64,000 nucleotides of DNA. It comes from Alphaproteobacteria bacterium (lineage in GTDB: Bacteria > Pseudomonadota > Alphaproteobacteria > Rhodobacterales > Rhodobacteraceae). The notes under the pieces were generated by a model, which was not told where the DNA came from, did not search any database, and saw nothing but the letters and a program-made list of their open reading frames with translations. Location of the stretch: NCBI GenBank assembly GCA_030427145.1, contig JAUHWT010000001.1, forward strand, positions 62,001 through 126,000, in the 5' to 3' direction. Position numbers and translations under genes: made by a program. Within the stretch, counting starts at the first letter, position 1, and each line of letters starts with the position of its first letter. Of this stretch, positions 27,839 through 36,054 are shown one piece after another.

Positions 27839-28453
27839 ATGGGCAAAGACGATCACATTAAAGACAGTTCACCCCCGGGTGCCGACCGGCTGGCCGCCGC
27901 GGCGAGGACTGCCTCAAAAAAAGGCCCTCCGCCCGTGAATCTGTGGAACCCGCCCTTCAGTGGTGATCTGGACATGCGGATCGCACGGGATGGAACATGG
28001 TTTTACCTCGGCTCTCCCATCGGGCGAAAACCGCTGGTCAAACTTTTTTCGTCGATCCTCAAACGGGAGGGCGACGACTATTTCCTCATCACACCGGTGG
28101 AAAAATGCGGCATCACGGTGGAGGACGCGCCCTTTGTGGCCATCGACTTCCATGTGGACAACCCTGGACCGGACCAGTCCGTGACCTTCGTGACCCATGT
28201 GGACGATGAGGTCACCGCCGGGCCGGACCATCCCATACGGGTCACGATGGACGCGGAAACCGGTGGGCCCGCGCCCTACGTCATGGTGCGCGCGGGCCTC
28301 GAAGCCCTGATCGACCGCAAAAGCTTCTACCGCCTGGTCGAAATTGCCACGGAACATGAGGTCAATGGCGACGCGCAGTTCGGCATCTGGTCAGGCGGAG
28401 TGTTCTTCCCCTTCATCCCGGCAGCCGACCTGTCCGAACTTCAGGAGAGTTGA
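27839..28453 (+). CDS. DUF1285 domain-containing protein
   Basis: 204 aa soluble protein. The DUF1285 pattern is seen in PPVNLWNPPFSGDLDMRIARDGTWFY, GSPIGRKPLVKLFSSILKREGDDYFLITPVEK, FVAIDFHV and a C-terminal FGIWSGGVFFPF. Structures of this family show a beta-rich two-domain fold of unknown role. It is divergent from moxR, with 91 bp between starts, and 2 bp before the VOC gene, with which it likely forms an operon. Confidence 0.88.
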   Translation: MGKDDHIKDSSPPGADRLAAAARTASKKGPPPVNLWNPPFSGDLDMRIARDGTWFYLGSPIGRKPLVKLFSSILKREGDDYFLITPVEKCGITVEDAPFVAIDFHVDNPGPDQSVTFVTHVDDEVTAGPDHPIRVTMDAETGGPAPYVMVRAGLEALIDRKSFYRLVEIATEHEVNGDAQFGIWSGGVFFPFIPAADLSELQES

Positions 28454-28455
28454 GA

Positions 28456-28824
28456 ATGGTGACGGTCAGACGGATCGTCGCCAATATCGCTACGGACAGC
28501 GTAGATGAGGTTCGGGAATTCTACTCCCGCCTCTTCGACCTCGACACCGTCATGGACCATGGCTGGATCGTAACCCTTGCCTCCGGTGAAACCGCACCGG
28601 CCCAGATCAGCTTCGCAAGCGAAGGCGGCTCCGGCACTCCGGTGCCTGACCTGACCGTTGAGGTCGATAACGTGGATGCGGTGTACCGGCGGGCCAGAAG
28701 CATGGGCGTGCCCGTGGAATACCCACTAACCGACGAGCCCTGGGGCGTACGCCGCTTCTACCTCCGCGACCCGGCGGGTCGGCTGGTGAATGTGTTGAGC
28801 CATGCAAAAGGTCTGCGCGGTTAA
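28456..28824 (+). CDS. VOC (glyoxalase/bleomycin-resistance fold) family protein
   Basis: 122 aa. The single VOC module pattern is visible: RIVANIATDSVDEVREFYSRLFDLD, PDLTVEVDNVDAVYRRARSMG and PWGVRRFYLRDPAGRLVNVL with the C-terminal metal-ligand region. An AGGAG site 8 nt before the ATG supports this start; a TTG two codons upstream would overlap the DUF1285 stop. The substrate cannot be told from sequence. Confidence 0.85.
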   Translation: MVTVRRIVANIATDSVDEVREFYSRLFDLDTVMDHGWIVTLASGETAPAQISFASEGGSGTPVPDLTVEVDNVDAVYRRARSMGVPVEYPLTDEPWGVRRFYLRDPAGRLVNVLSHAKGLRG

Positions 28825-28910
28825 TTGGCCTAAACCGGAGTTGGAGCCCTCCTGGCCCGGGGGCGGAAAACATGGAACTACACCTCTGGATCAATTCCGT
28901 AACCGTAAAA

Positions 28911-28974
28911 AATCCTGAAATGAGGCTTCGGACGGCGTCAGAACCACGCCTTTCTGAAACCTAATCTCAGGATT
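28911..28974 (+). promoter_or_regulatory. Nested inverted repeats in the leader of the PepSY gene
   Basis: An outer repeat AATCCTGA (28911-28918) / TCAGGATT (28967-28974) is perfect over 8 bp. Inside it, GGCGT (28934-28938) and ACGCC (28946-28950) can form a second stem. The right outer arm contains the AGGA ribosome binding site, 8 nt before the ATG at 28981. It may be an operator for the LuxR-type regulator of this operon or an RNA structure that masks the site. Confidence 0.45.
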
Positions 28975-28980
28975 ATCAAA

Positions 28981-29235
28981 ATGACCAAAAACATGTTTGT
29001 CGCAGCCACCCTTCTGGCTTCCGTATCAGCCACCGCACTGGCCGCCGGACCGGTGGAGCTTAATGACGAAAACACGGGCCGAATTCGGGAAATGCTGACG
29101 GACCAGGGCTATGAGGTCGGCAAAATCAAGATCGAGGATGGGCTTTACGAGGCGTACGCCCGCAAGGATGGGCACAAATACGAGGTGTTCCTTGATGGCG
29201 ATTTTGCCGTCGTCCGCACCGAGATGGACGACTGA
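28981..29235 (+). CDS. Small secreted PepSY-domain protein
   Basis: 84 aa. A Sec signal peptide (cleavage near ALA-AGP, about residue 22) is followed by a single PepSY-like domain: IREMLTDQGYEVGKIKIEDGLYEAYARKDGHKYEVFLDG. Such small periplasmic PepSY proteins often occur next to cytochrome b561-type membrane proteins, as here (66 bp upstream of it). Likely periplasmic partner or modulator of the cytochrome; no catalytic residues are apparent. Confidence 0.85.
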   Translation: MTKNMFVAATLLASVSATALAAGPVELNDENTGRIREMLTDQGYEVGKIKIEDGLYEAYARKDGHKYEVFLDGDFAVVRTEMDD

Positions 29236-29301
29236 CCGAAGACCCGACCGGGGCGGACCGTGGTCCGCCCCGGTATCACACCCACTTTCAGGAAAACCGA
29301 C

Positions 29302-29826
29302 ATGACAAAGGTTAGGGTCTGGGACCCACTGGTCCGGACGTTTCACTGGTCCCTGGTGCTGGCGTTCGGAGCCAACGCACTTGTCATTGATGATGACGGA
29401 AAACTCCATCAATGGATTGGTTACGTAGTCGTTGCGCTCGTCGCGGTTCGCATCCTTTGGGGCTTTATTGGCCGTGGATATGCCCGGTTCTCAAGCTTTC
29501 CACCGAGCGTGAACGGTTCCCGTGAGCAGATCATTGACATCGCGACCCACCGCAACCGGATCCATGTCGGCCACACGCCTCTTGGCGCACTGATGATCTA
29601 CAACCTTCTGGCGGCCCTGCTGATCGTTGGGCTTTCGGGACACCTTATGACCACGGACATGTTCTGGGGCGTGGAATGGCCCGAAACGGTGCATGAGACG
29701 GCGGTGAGCTGGACGGAAGTTTCGGTCCTGCTTCACATTGCCGCAGTGATCCATGAGAGCAGGAGAACGGGCGTCAATCTGCCCCGGGCCATGATTGGGG
29801 GTTACAAGGAGATCCCGGACCGCTAG
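29302..29826 (+). CDS. Cytochrome b561-family membrane protein
   Basis: 174 aa with four membrane helices. Candidate heme b ligands are His in helix 1 (VRTFHWSLVLAF), His in the loop and second helix (LHQWIGYVVVAL), HVGHTPLGALMIYN and the last helix (LLHIAAVIHESRRTGVNL). It should move electrons across or within the inner membrane, probably from the quinol pool to a periplasmic acceptor. The start is chosen at MTKVRVWDPLVRTFHW, the conserved beginning. Middle gene of a PepSY-cytochrome-LuxR set. Confidence 0.9.
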   Translation: MTKVRVWDPLVRTFHWSLVLAFGANALVIDDDGKLHQWIGYVVVALVAVRILWGFIGRGYARFSSFPPSVNGSREQIIDIATHRNRIHVGHTPLGALMIYNLLAALLIVGLSGHLMTTDMFWGVEWPETVHETAVSWTEVSVLLHIAAVIHESRRTGVNLPRAMIGGYKEIPDR

Positions 29827-29838
29827 TAAAACCGGGAA

Positions 29839-30354
29839 ATGAACATGTCCCTGAAACAAGATACAAGGCTTCCGGCGGGCCTCCTCACCGTCATGACGGT
29901 GCAGTTTTTCTGCGTCGTTTTCTTTATCACGGATGTATTCGTGGACTATCGGGAACAGCCGCCTGGGGCCGGGTTTCCGTTTCACATCAGCTTTGAGAGC
30001 GTCGCGACCATCAGCCTGGTTGCGGCCATTATTTTCGAGGCCCGGTATCTGATCAGCCTTGTTCGCCGCAAGGCACAGCTCGAAAAAAGCCTGGAGGTCG
30101 CGCGCACCGCGGTGCACGAGGTGATTGACGCCCATTTCGCAGACTGGAAACTCTCGCCGTCCGAAACCGAGGTCGCGACCTTCCTCGTCAAGGGCCTTGG
30201 CATCCCGGAAATCGCATGGGTACGGGGATGTGCGGAAGGAACGGTAAAAGCCCATTTAAACGCAATTTACCGTAAATCCGACACTCGCAATCGCGGCGAG
30301 CTTCTCAGTGTCCTTATCGACAGTCTGCTGGCAGGGGACGTGAAGCAAAACTGA
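29839..30354 (+). CDS. Membrane-bound LuxR-type transcriptional regulator
   Basis: 171 aa. Two membrane helices (about residues 14-33 and 52-72) enclose a short periplasmic loop of about 20 residues. A charged linker follows, then a C-terminal LuxR/GerE helix-turn-helix (LSPSETEVATFLVKGLGIPEIAWVRG...EGTVKAHLNAIYRK, about 110-160). There is no receiver or autoinducer domain. The membrane part probably senses the state of the adjacent cytochrome or PepSY protein, or of the quinone pool. It starts 12 bp after the cytochrome gene. Signal and targets are unknown; autoregulation via the repeat at 28911-28974 is inference. Confidence 0.87.
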   Translation: MNMSLKQDTRLPAGLLTVMTVQFFCVVFFITDVFVDYREQPPGAGFPFHISFESVATISLVAAIIFEARYLISLVRRKAQLEKSLEVARTAVHEVIDAHFADWKLSPSETEVATFLVKGLGIPEIAWVRGCAEGTVKAHLNAIYRKSDTRNRGELLSVLIDSLLAGDVKQN

Positions 30355-30381
30355 CCGCACCGCGGCGTCGCAGTCGGTCAG
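30351..30381. terminator. Hairpin shared by two convergent stop codons
   Basis: CTGACCG (30351-30357) and CGGTCAG (30375-30381) are perfect complements. The LuxR stop (TGA) lies in the left arm and the rppH stop in the right arm. It may serve as a bidirectional terminator, but no T-run follows on either side. Confidence 0.4.
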
Positions 30382-30869
30382 GCCTTCGCCAAATGCTCCG
30401 AAAAATCCCTGAACACGGCCGCGTAGATCTCACGCTTGAACGGCACGATCAGGTCGATGAGCTCGTCCGGGGATTTCCAGGCCCATGTGCTAAATTCCGG
30501 GATTTCGGTGGCGATGTTCACCTTGCTGTCGTCACCGGTAAAGCGCATCAGGAACCAGCGCTGTTTCTGGCCCCGGTATTTTCCCTTCCAGAGGTTCGGC
30601 ACAAGCTCATGGGGCAGGTCGTATTTCAGCCAGCCCTTTGTTTTCGTGACCAGCTCGACGGCTTTCCGGGGAACGCCGGTTTCCTCTTTCAGCTCGCGAA
30701 AAGCCGCCTTGCGCGGCTTCTCGTCGGGGTCGATGCCACCCTGGGGCATCTGCCAGGCGTTACCGGGATTGTCGATGCGCTGTCCGGCGAAAACCAACCC
30801 CTCGCGGTTCATCAGAACCACGCCGACACAGGGCCGGTAGGGCAGTTTCGCAATCTCCTCAGGCGTCAT
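30378..30869 (-). CDS. rppH: RNA pyrophosphohydrolase (Nudix family)
   Basis: 163 aa. Removes pyrophosphate from the 5' triphosphate end of mRNA and so starts decay; it also acts on dinucleoside polyphosphates. The Nudix box G-x5-E-x7-REL-x-EE-x-GV spans residues 44-66. The N-terminal [21 protein letters not shown] and internal WQMPQGGID are typical. Last gene of the gpmI-envC-ctpA-rppH series, with an ATGA overlap to ctpA. Confidence 0.95.
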   Translation of the reverse strand: MTPEEIAKLPYRPCVGVVLMNREGLVFAGQRIDNPGNAWQMPQGGIDPDEKPRKAAFRELKEETGVPRKAVELVTKTKGWLKYDLPHELVPNLWKGKYRGQKQRWFLMRFTGDDSKVNIATEIPEFSTWAWKSPDELIDLIVPFKREIYAAVFRDFSEHLAKA

Positions 30870-32197
30870 CCGTCGGATCCCAGAACGGACAGGCCACGAA
30901 GGATGTCGATGGCATAGGACAGCTGGTAATCCTCATTGCGCAGGCGGGCCGTTTCCTCCTTGCGGGCACGGTCCTCCTCGAGAATTTTCTGCTCATCCTC
31001 GGTCAGGCTGTCGTTTTCCAGCGATCCGCGCAGATCGGCCTCGGTGCGGAAACCGGTCTGCTCCTCGCCATCCTCCTCTTCCTCGGCGGGCGGCTGCTGC
31101 TCGACGATGATGTCGGGGGCAACGCCAAGCGCCTGGATCGAACGGCCCGACGGCGTGTAGTAGCGCGCCGTGGTCAGGCGCATTGCGCCATCGCCCTGGA
31201 CCGGCATAATGGTTTGGACCGAGCCCTTACCAAAGCTCTGGGTTCCCACGATGACCGCGCGGCGGTGGTCCTTCAGGGCACCGGCCACAATCTCCGACGC
31301 ACTGGCCGATCCGCCGTTGATCACGACCACAATCGGCTTGCCCTCGGCCAGGTCACCCTGTTTGGCGTTGTAACGCTCGCTGTCCCGGGGATCGCGGCCA
31401 CGGGTCGATACGATCTCACCGGAATCGATGAAGGCATCCACAACCGAAATCGCCTGATTGAGCAACCCACCAGGGTTATTGCGCAGGTCGATGACAAAAC
31501 CCGTCACGGCATCCATGCCGCCGGCTTCCTCGACCTTTTCCTTCAGCTGTTCCTCAAGATTGGGATAGGTCTGCTCGTTGAAGGTCGTGACACGAAGAAC
31601 GACGACACCGTCTTCAAGCCGGGACCGAACGGCGGAAATTGTGATGGTTTCCCTGGTCAGGGTCACGTCAAACGGCTCGGCCTCACCTTCCCGGATCAGG
31701 GTAATGGTGATGTCGGAGCCCACCAGACCGCGCATAAGGTCCACGGCCTCATTGAGATTGAGGCCCAGAATGCTGTCGCCATCCACATGGGAAATCAGAT
31801 CACCTGGCTGAATGCCGGCGCGATCCGCAGGCGTGTCGTCCATGGGCGAGACCACCTTGACGAAACCGTCCTCCTGGGTGACCTCGATGCCGAGACCGCC
31901 GAACTCGCCACGGGTCTGTACGCGCATGTCGTCGAAATCATCGGGCGGCAGATAGCTGGAATGGGGATCAAGGGAGGACAGCATGCCGTTGATGGCACTC
32001 TGAATCAGTTCCTTTTCATCCACCTCCTCAACATAGGTGGACCGGATGCGTTCGAAAATGTCACCAAACAGGTCGAGCTGCTCGTAGACATCACGCTCTC
32101 CGGAGGCTTCCTGGGCCACCAGCGGTCCCGCGAACTGGGTGCTGAACACAAGCCCTGCCGCCGCTCCCGCGATTCCTGCCAGCCATACATTTCTCAT
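30866..32197 (-). CDS. ctpA: Carboxyl-terminal processing protease (S41 family)
   Basis: 443 aa periplasmic protease with a signal peptide (about residues 1-28), PDZ domain (about 95-180, [20 protein letters not shown]) and S41 catalytic domain. The catalytic Ser lies in [14 protein letters not shown] and the Lys in [11 protein letters not shown]. It degrades or trims periplasmic proteins and, in relatives, regulates peptidoglycan hydrolases, which fits the envC gene 11 bp upstream. A charged C-terminal tail ends in a rppH overlap. Confidence 0.95.
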   Translation of the reverse strand: MRNVWLAGIAGAAAGLVFSTQFAGPLVAQEASGERDVYEQLDLFGDIFERIRSTYVEEVDEKELIQSAINGMLSSLDPHSSYLPPDDFDDMRVQTRGEFGGLGIEVTQEDGFVKVVSPMDDTPADRAGIQPGDLISHVDGDSILGLNLNEAVDLMRGLVGSDITITLIREGEAEPFDVTLTRETITISAVRSRLEDGVVVLRVTTFNEQTYPNLEEQLKEKVEEAGGMDAVTGFVIDLRNNPGGLLNQAISVVDAFIDSGEIVSTRGRDPRDSERYNAKQGDLAEGKPIVVVINGGSASASEIVAGALKDHRRAVIVGTQSFGKGSVQTIMPVQGDGAMRLTTARYYTPSGRSIQALGVAPDIIVEQQPPAEEEEDGEEQTGFRTEADLRGSLENDSLTEDEQKILEEDRARKEETARLRNEDYQLSYAIDILRGLSVLGSDG

Positions 32198-32208
32198 TGG
32201 GCGTCTTC

Positions 32209-33318
32209 CTATCCGTTTTCGCCAGAGAGCAATGGAACCGGATCAACGGGTCTCTGTCCATGCCTGATTTCCATGTACAGTGTCTCGCGAAGTCCCGAAA
32301 CGGTTTCCTGATCCCTATATCTCACATAATCCTGAACTTCGGGCGATCGTCCGCCGAGTATACCGATCACGTCGCCCTGCGCAATCTCCGTCCCATTTTC
32401 AACAGTCACACGGCTGAGACCGGCCAGCACGGCCATCAAACCGCTATCATCCTCTATGATCACGATATTTCCGTAATCGAGAAATGGCCCGGCATAGCGC
32501 ACCCCGCCCTCTGCTGGCGAGACCACCGGGGACATCGGCCAGGCGCTCAACTCAATCCCGTGGCGATGCGCCCCGCCCATGACCGATGTGCCAAAGTCCT
32601 GAACCACACTGGCCGGTGCGGGCCAGATCAAATTTTGGTTGGTGCCCGTTTCGGTCCAGCTAGCGTTGCCGCGTCGGGCAATTTCCGAGATCAGTTCATC
32701 AATGGTTCCGGCCGTCGCCAACGCCTCCGACAGAACCCGGTCCGGGGCGGGTGCGGCACCACTCACGAAGCGCATCTCACCGGCGAGTTCACGCCTGTCA
32801 TGATCGAGCCGCTCCAGCCCCTCGGCCAGTCTCTCCAGCAACTCATCCCGCTTGCGCTCCGCCGCGTGGATCGCCGCCATGCGCGCCGTCAGACGATCCG
32901 CGCGGCTCTCCGCTTCCGCACGCAGGGCCCGAACCATCGCCACCGCCCGTACCGCCGCCAGCGGACCGTCCGGATGCATCACCGAATGATCCGCCTTCGA
33001 CGCGCCCAGGGTCTGGGCCGCCGTCAGAAAATCGAAAATTTCATCTCCGTCCCGAACCAGTTCCCAGGACAGATCCCGCGCCCGGTTGGCCGCCGTGACC
33101 GCCTCGGTACGCAGCCGCGCCACTTCACGCTCCTGCAACCGGATACCGTCAATCCGGGGGGCCAGCCCGCGTTCGGGCGCCGCGTTATCGGCAGCCGCCT
33201 CCGTCAGGGCTGCGGACGCACCAGGATCGGTGTCGAGATCGGTGGAGGCAACGGCAAGCCCCACGCCCAGGATCACGGCAAACGCGCCGGGGGCCAAAAT
33301 TCTGGCGGAACGGGTCAT
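32209..33318 (-). CDS. EnvC-like murein hydrolase activator (degenerate LytM/M23 domain)
   Basis: 369 aa. Signal peptide, then a long coiled coil (about residues 50-210), then a LytM-like domain (about 235-360). The zinc ligands of active M23 peptidases are not all kept: the HxxxD position reads HGIEL and the HxH position reads YMEIRHG. As in E. coli EnvC, this points to a non-catalytic activator of N-acetylmuramoyl amidases at the septum, acting through FtsEX; an FtsEX pair is encoded at 55855-57446. The ATG overlaps the gpmI stop (TGATG). Confidence 0.87.
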   Translation of the reverse strand: MTRSARILAPGAFAVILGVGLAVASTDLDTDPGASAALTEAAADNAAPERGLAPRIDGIRLQEREVARLRTEAVTAANRARDLSWELVRDGDEIFDFLTAAQTLGASKADHSVMHPDGPLAAVRAVAMVRALRAEAESRADRLTARMAAIHAAERKRDELLERLAEGLERLDHDRRELAGEMRFVSGAAPAPDRVLSEALATAGTIDELISEIARRGNASWTETGTNQNLIWPAPASVVQDFGTSVMGGAHRHGIELSAWPMSPVVSPAEGGVRYAGPFLDYGNIVIIEDDSGLMAVLAGLSRVTVENGTEIAQGDVIGILGGRSPEVQDYVRYRDQETVSGLRETLYMEIRHGQRPVDPVPLLSGENG

Positions 33319-34832
33319 CAGCTAACGATCAGGTTCTCTCCGGTCATCTCTTCCGGTTTTTCAATATCCATCAGGTAAAGGAGACTGGGCGCGAGGTCGG
33401 CAAGCCGTCCCCCGTCCCGCAATTTAGCCCCGTCAGGACCACCCACGAGGATCAGAGGCACGGGGTTGAGCGTATGCGCCGTATGCGGCCCGCCGCTTTC
33501 CGGGTCAACCATGATCTCGCAGTTGCCATGATCGGCGGTGACCAGCACGGCACTCCCGGTTTCCTCAACCGCATCGAGCGCCTGGCCCAACCCCGCATCA
33601 ACGGCCTCGACCGCCTTGATCGCCGCATTGAGATCGCCGGTATGCCCGACCATATCGGGGTTCGCGAAGTTGCACACGATCAGACCATATTCACTGGACC
33701 GGATAGCCGCCGCGAGGTTCTCGGCCACTTCCGCAGCCGACATCTCCGGTTGCATGTCATAGGTCCGGACCTTCGGGCTCGGCGCCATGTAACGCTCCTC
33801 GCCCTCCGCCGGTGTTTCGACACCGCCATTGAGGAAGAAGGTCACGTGCGGGTACTTCTCGGTCTCCGCGATGCGGAACTGCTTGAAGCCCTTCTGCGAC
33901 ACCCATGCGCCGAGCGTGTTGGGGATGTCCTGTGACGGAAATACGGCCGGCATGAAACGGTTCAGGCTGTCGGAATACTCCACCATGCCGAGCTTGCCAG
34001 CCCAGTCAGGCCGCGGCCCAACCTCGTAACCGTCAAAGTCCGGATTCACCAGGGCCTCGAGAATTTGTCGTGCCCGATCCGCCCGGAAGTTGGCGAAGAA
34101 CAGACCGTCGCCATCCTTAGCACCGGCGTAATCGCCAATTACCGTGGGCGTAACGAACTCATCCGTCTCATCACGGGCATAGGCCGCGTCAATCGCATCC
34201 GCCGCCGTGTGGGCCTTTTCGCCCTTTGCATTCAGTATGGCATCGACCGCCTGACCGACCCGCTCCCAGCGGTTGTCACGGTCCATGGCGTAAAACCGCC
34301 CCGAAACCGTACCGACACGGGCCGCGCCCGGCAGGTTTGCCTCCAGTTCAGCGACCTGGGCCTTCGCCGATTTGGGCGCCACGTCACGCCCGTCAAGGAA
34401 CAGGTGCATGACAACCGGAACCCCGGCATCCGTCACGGCTTTCGCCGTCGCGACCAGATGGCTCTGATGCGAATGAACCCCGCCAGGAGAAGCGAGCCCC
34501 GCCAGATGCGCGGTGCCGCCGGATTTCTTCAGGTTTTTGATAAAGCCCTGCAGCTCTTCATTGGTCGCAAAACTGCCTTCCTCAATCGCACGGTCGATGC
34601 GCGGCAGGTCCATCCACACCACACGTCCCGCGCCAATGTTCGTGTGACCGACCTCGGAATTGCCCATCTGCCCGTCCGGCAGGCCGACATCCCGACCATG
34701 CGCGGCCAGTTGGCTCCGCGGGCCCGCAGCCCAGATACGGTCAAAATTCGGGGTATTGCCCAGAGCCACGGCATTCGCCTCCGTGTTCGGATCAAGCCCC
34801 CAGCCATCGAGAATTACCAAAACAACCGCCAC
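33318..34832 (-). CDS. gpmI: 2,3-bisphosphoglycerate-independent phosphoglycerate mutase
   Basis: Interconverts 3- and 2-phosphoglycerate in glycolysis and gluconeogenesis using two Mn ions and a phosphoserine intermediate. 504 aa. Motifs: VVLVILDGWG at the N-terminus, QMGNSEVGHTNIGAGR with the catalytic Ser, FLDGRDVAP, FFANFRADRARQ and VTADHGNCE. A GTG start at 34832 follows a GAGAGG site and gives the usual family length; an open frame runs on to 35000 but has no conserved sequence. First of four co-directional genes. Confidence 0.94.
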   Translation of the reverse strand: MAVVLVILDGWGLDPNTEANAVALGNTPNFDRIWAAGPRSQLAAHGRDVGLPDGQMGNSEVGHTNIGAGRVVWMDLPRIDRAIEEGSFATNEELQGFIKNLKKSGGTAHLAGLASPGGVHSHQSHLVATAKAVTDAGVPVVMHLFLDGRDVAPKSAKAQVAELEANLPGAARVGTVSGRFYAMDRDNRWERVGQAVDAILNAKGEKAHTAADAIDAAYARDETDEFVTPTVIGDYAGAKDGDGLFFANFRADRARQILEALVNPDFDGYEVGPRPDWAGKLGMVEYSDSLNRFMPAVFPSQDIPNTLGAWVSQKGFKQFRIAETEKYPHVTFFLNGGVETPAEGEERYMAPSPKVRTYDMQPEMSAAEVAENLAAAIRSSEYGLIVCNFANPDMVGHTGDLNAAIKAVEAVDAGLGQALDAVEETGSAVLVTADHGNCEIMVDPESGGPHTAHTLNPVPLILVGGPDGAKLRDGGRLADLAPSLLYLMDIEKPEEMTGENLIVS

Positions 34833-34888
34833 GACAATCACCTCTCTTCCCTGACGCATGAGCATTACCGGCAGGTTACCACGGTTGC

Positions 34889-34919
34889 AAATACCTGTGT
34901 GGAAGCGACGCAGGTATTT
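34889..34919. promoter_or_regulatory. Perfect 9-bp inverted repeat between gpmI and the VPEID-CTERM gene
   Basis: AAATACCTG (34889-34897) and CAGGTATTT (34911-34919) with a 13-nt spacer. It lies 57 bp upstream of gpmI and 150 bp upstream of the divergent gene at 35070. The arm length and spacing suit an operator bound by a dimeric protein. A transcript on the plus strand would also form a hairpin followed by T. Confidence 0.5.
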
Positions 34920-35069
34920 TCGGCGACGTGGCGTCGGGATGACAGAAACGCAGCCAAAATCCGGAAATCCGGCAAAAACCCTCGAAGCCACCAGCCCCAA
35001 ACCGGAGTCCGAAACCGTATGTTTACCGTTTTCGCAAAAATTCCCGCCTCAGACTGAAAGGAATTTCTT

Positions 35070-35699
35070 GTGCCCAAATCAATCCTGTCCCTCAGCCTTG
35101 CCACCGGAATCGTGTTTGCGACCGCAGGTATCGCCTCGGCCGTCACCTGGGCGTCGGACGGGGATGCGGATGACACCTGGCGTTGGGCGGGACGGGACAA
35201 TATTGCGTCGGCTTTTGGTTCGCCCTCGGCCACGCCGCCGTGGCGGCATGAGGCGTTCTTCAGCCTCGGGCTTGGCGGGCGCGCGTGGTTTACATTTGGC
35301 ACGCCGTTTCAGGGCGAAGCGTCGGTATTTGAGGTCACCTGGGGCGACCGCAGCCAGTATCCTGAATCAGCCACCATTCATGCCGGCGACTTTAGCAGCG
35401 GTCTGCCCGATGACCTTTTCGATACCGCGAATTATGGCGCGTCCTGGAGTACGGTCGACAATGCCGAAGACAGGTCGGGTTTCCACGTCGCGGGCGGGCC
35501 TTTCACGCATCTTCTGTTTGTGGACACGTCTTCCAACCGATCCGGCGATGGGTTCGACATCAATGCGATTTCCGTGACGGAAGCCTCGGCCTCCGCCAAC
35601 GTGCCTGAAATAGACGCGGGCGCCGGGCTCGGCTCCCTCGCCGTGATGGGCTGCATGATCGCCTGGCTTCGAACGCGGCGGAAACAGCCGCACGCCTGA
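35070..35699 (+). CDS. VPEID-CTERM sorting domain protein
   Basis: 209 aa secreted protein from a GTG start with AAGGA upstream. Signal peptide to about residue 24 (GIASAVTW). The middle part is rich in Gly, Ser, Trp and Asp, beta-like, with no enzyme motif. The C-terminus is a sorting signal: VPEIDAGAGLG, a hydrophobic stretch (LAVMGCMIAWL) and a basic tail RTRRKQ. This matches the VPEID-CTERM class recognised by exosortase E. The sorting protease is not in this window. It is probably processed and displayed or released with exopolysaccharide. Confidence 0.85.
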   Translation: MPKSILSLSLATGIVFATAGIASAVTWASDGDADDTWRWAGRDNIASAFGSPSATPPWRHEAFFSLGLGGRAWFTFGTPFQGEASVFEVTWGDRSQYPESATIHAGDFSSGLPDDLFDTANYGASWSTVDNAEDRSGFHVAGGPFTHLLFVDTSSNRSGDGFDINAISVTEASASANVPEIDAGAGLGSLAVMGCMIAWLRTRRKQPHA

Positions 35700-35712
35700 C
35701 CCCCGTCCGGCT

Positions 35713-36054
35713 TTACCGCATCCTCCGGCCACCGCCGCCACGCCTTCCGCCGCCCGGGCGTCCACCAGCCGGTGGGTGGAAGCCTCCGGGGGGGCGATCA
35801 GGATGCCCCGACGGAGGCTTGGGTCTGTCGGGACGGTTGGGCCTGTCCGGGCGGTCGGGTCTCTCAGGACGGTCCGGCCGGTCGATATCTATATCCACGT
35901 CGTAATGGTGGTCATAGATGCCATACCGGAATCCATAGTCAAAACCGTAATACGGATCGACATTGTACCCGACACTGGCCCCGTAGTAGGTCGAATCGCA
36001 GGACGCGAGCAGCATGGTGCCGGCTAGTCCACACGCAAGATACGGCTTCCACAT
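35713..36054 (-). CDS. Small Tyr/Asp-rich lipoprotein with RPD repeat tail
   Basis: 113 aa. A lipoprotein signal ends at LLASC (lipobox Cys near residue 20). The mature protein starts with a Tyr/Asp-rich patch (GFDYGFRYGIYDHHYDVDIDID), then a low-complexity run of RP[DEN] triplets (about 60-80), then a Gly/Pro/Arg-rich tail. The ATG overlaps the upstream stop as TGATG; a GTG one codon earlier is also possible. No known family. The basic, disordered tail could bind anionic wall or outer-leaflet polymers; this is inference. Confidence 0.72.
   Translation of the reverse strand: MWKPYLACGLAGTMLLASCDSTYYGASVGYNVDPYYGFDYGFRYGIYDHHYDVDIDIDRPDRPERPDRPDRPNRPDRPKPPSGHPDRPPGGFHPPAGGRPGGGRRGGGGRRMR

Noticed and set aside
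25678-27861. Open frame of over 700 codons on the plus strand opposite moxR and the DUF58 gene
   Set aside because: Antisense to two well-conserved genes, low-complexity His/Arg/Gln-rich product. Artefact of base composition.
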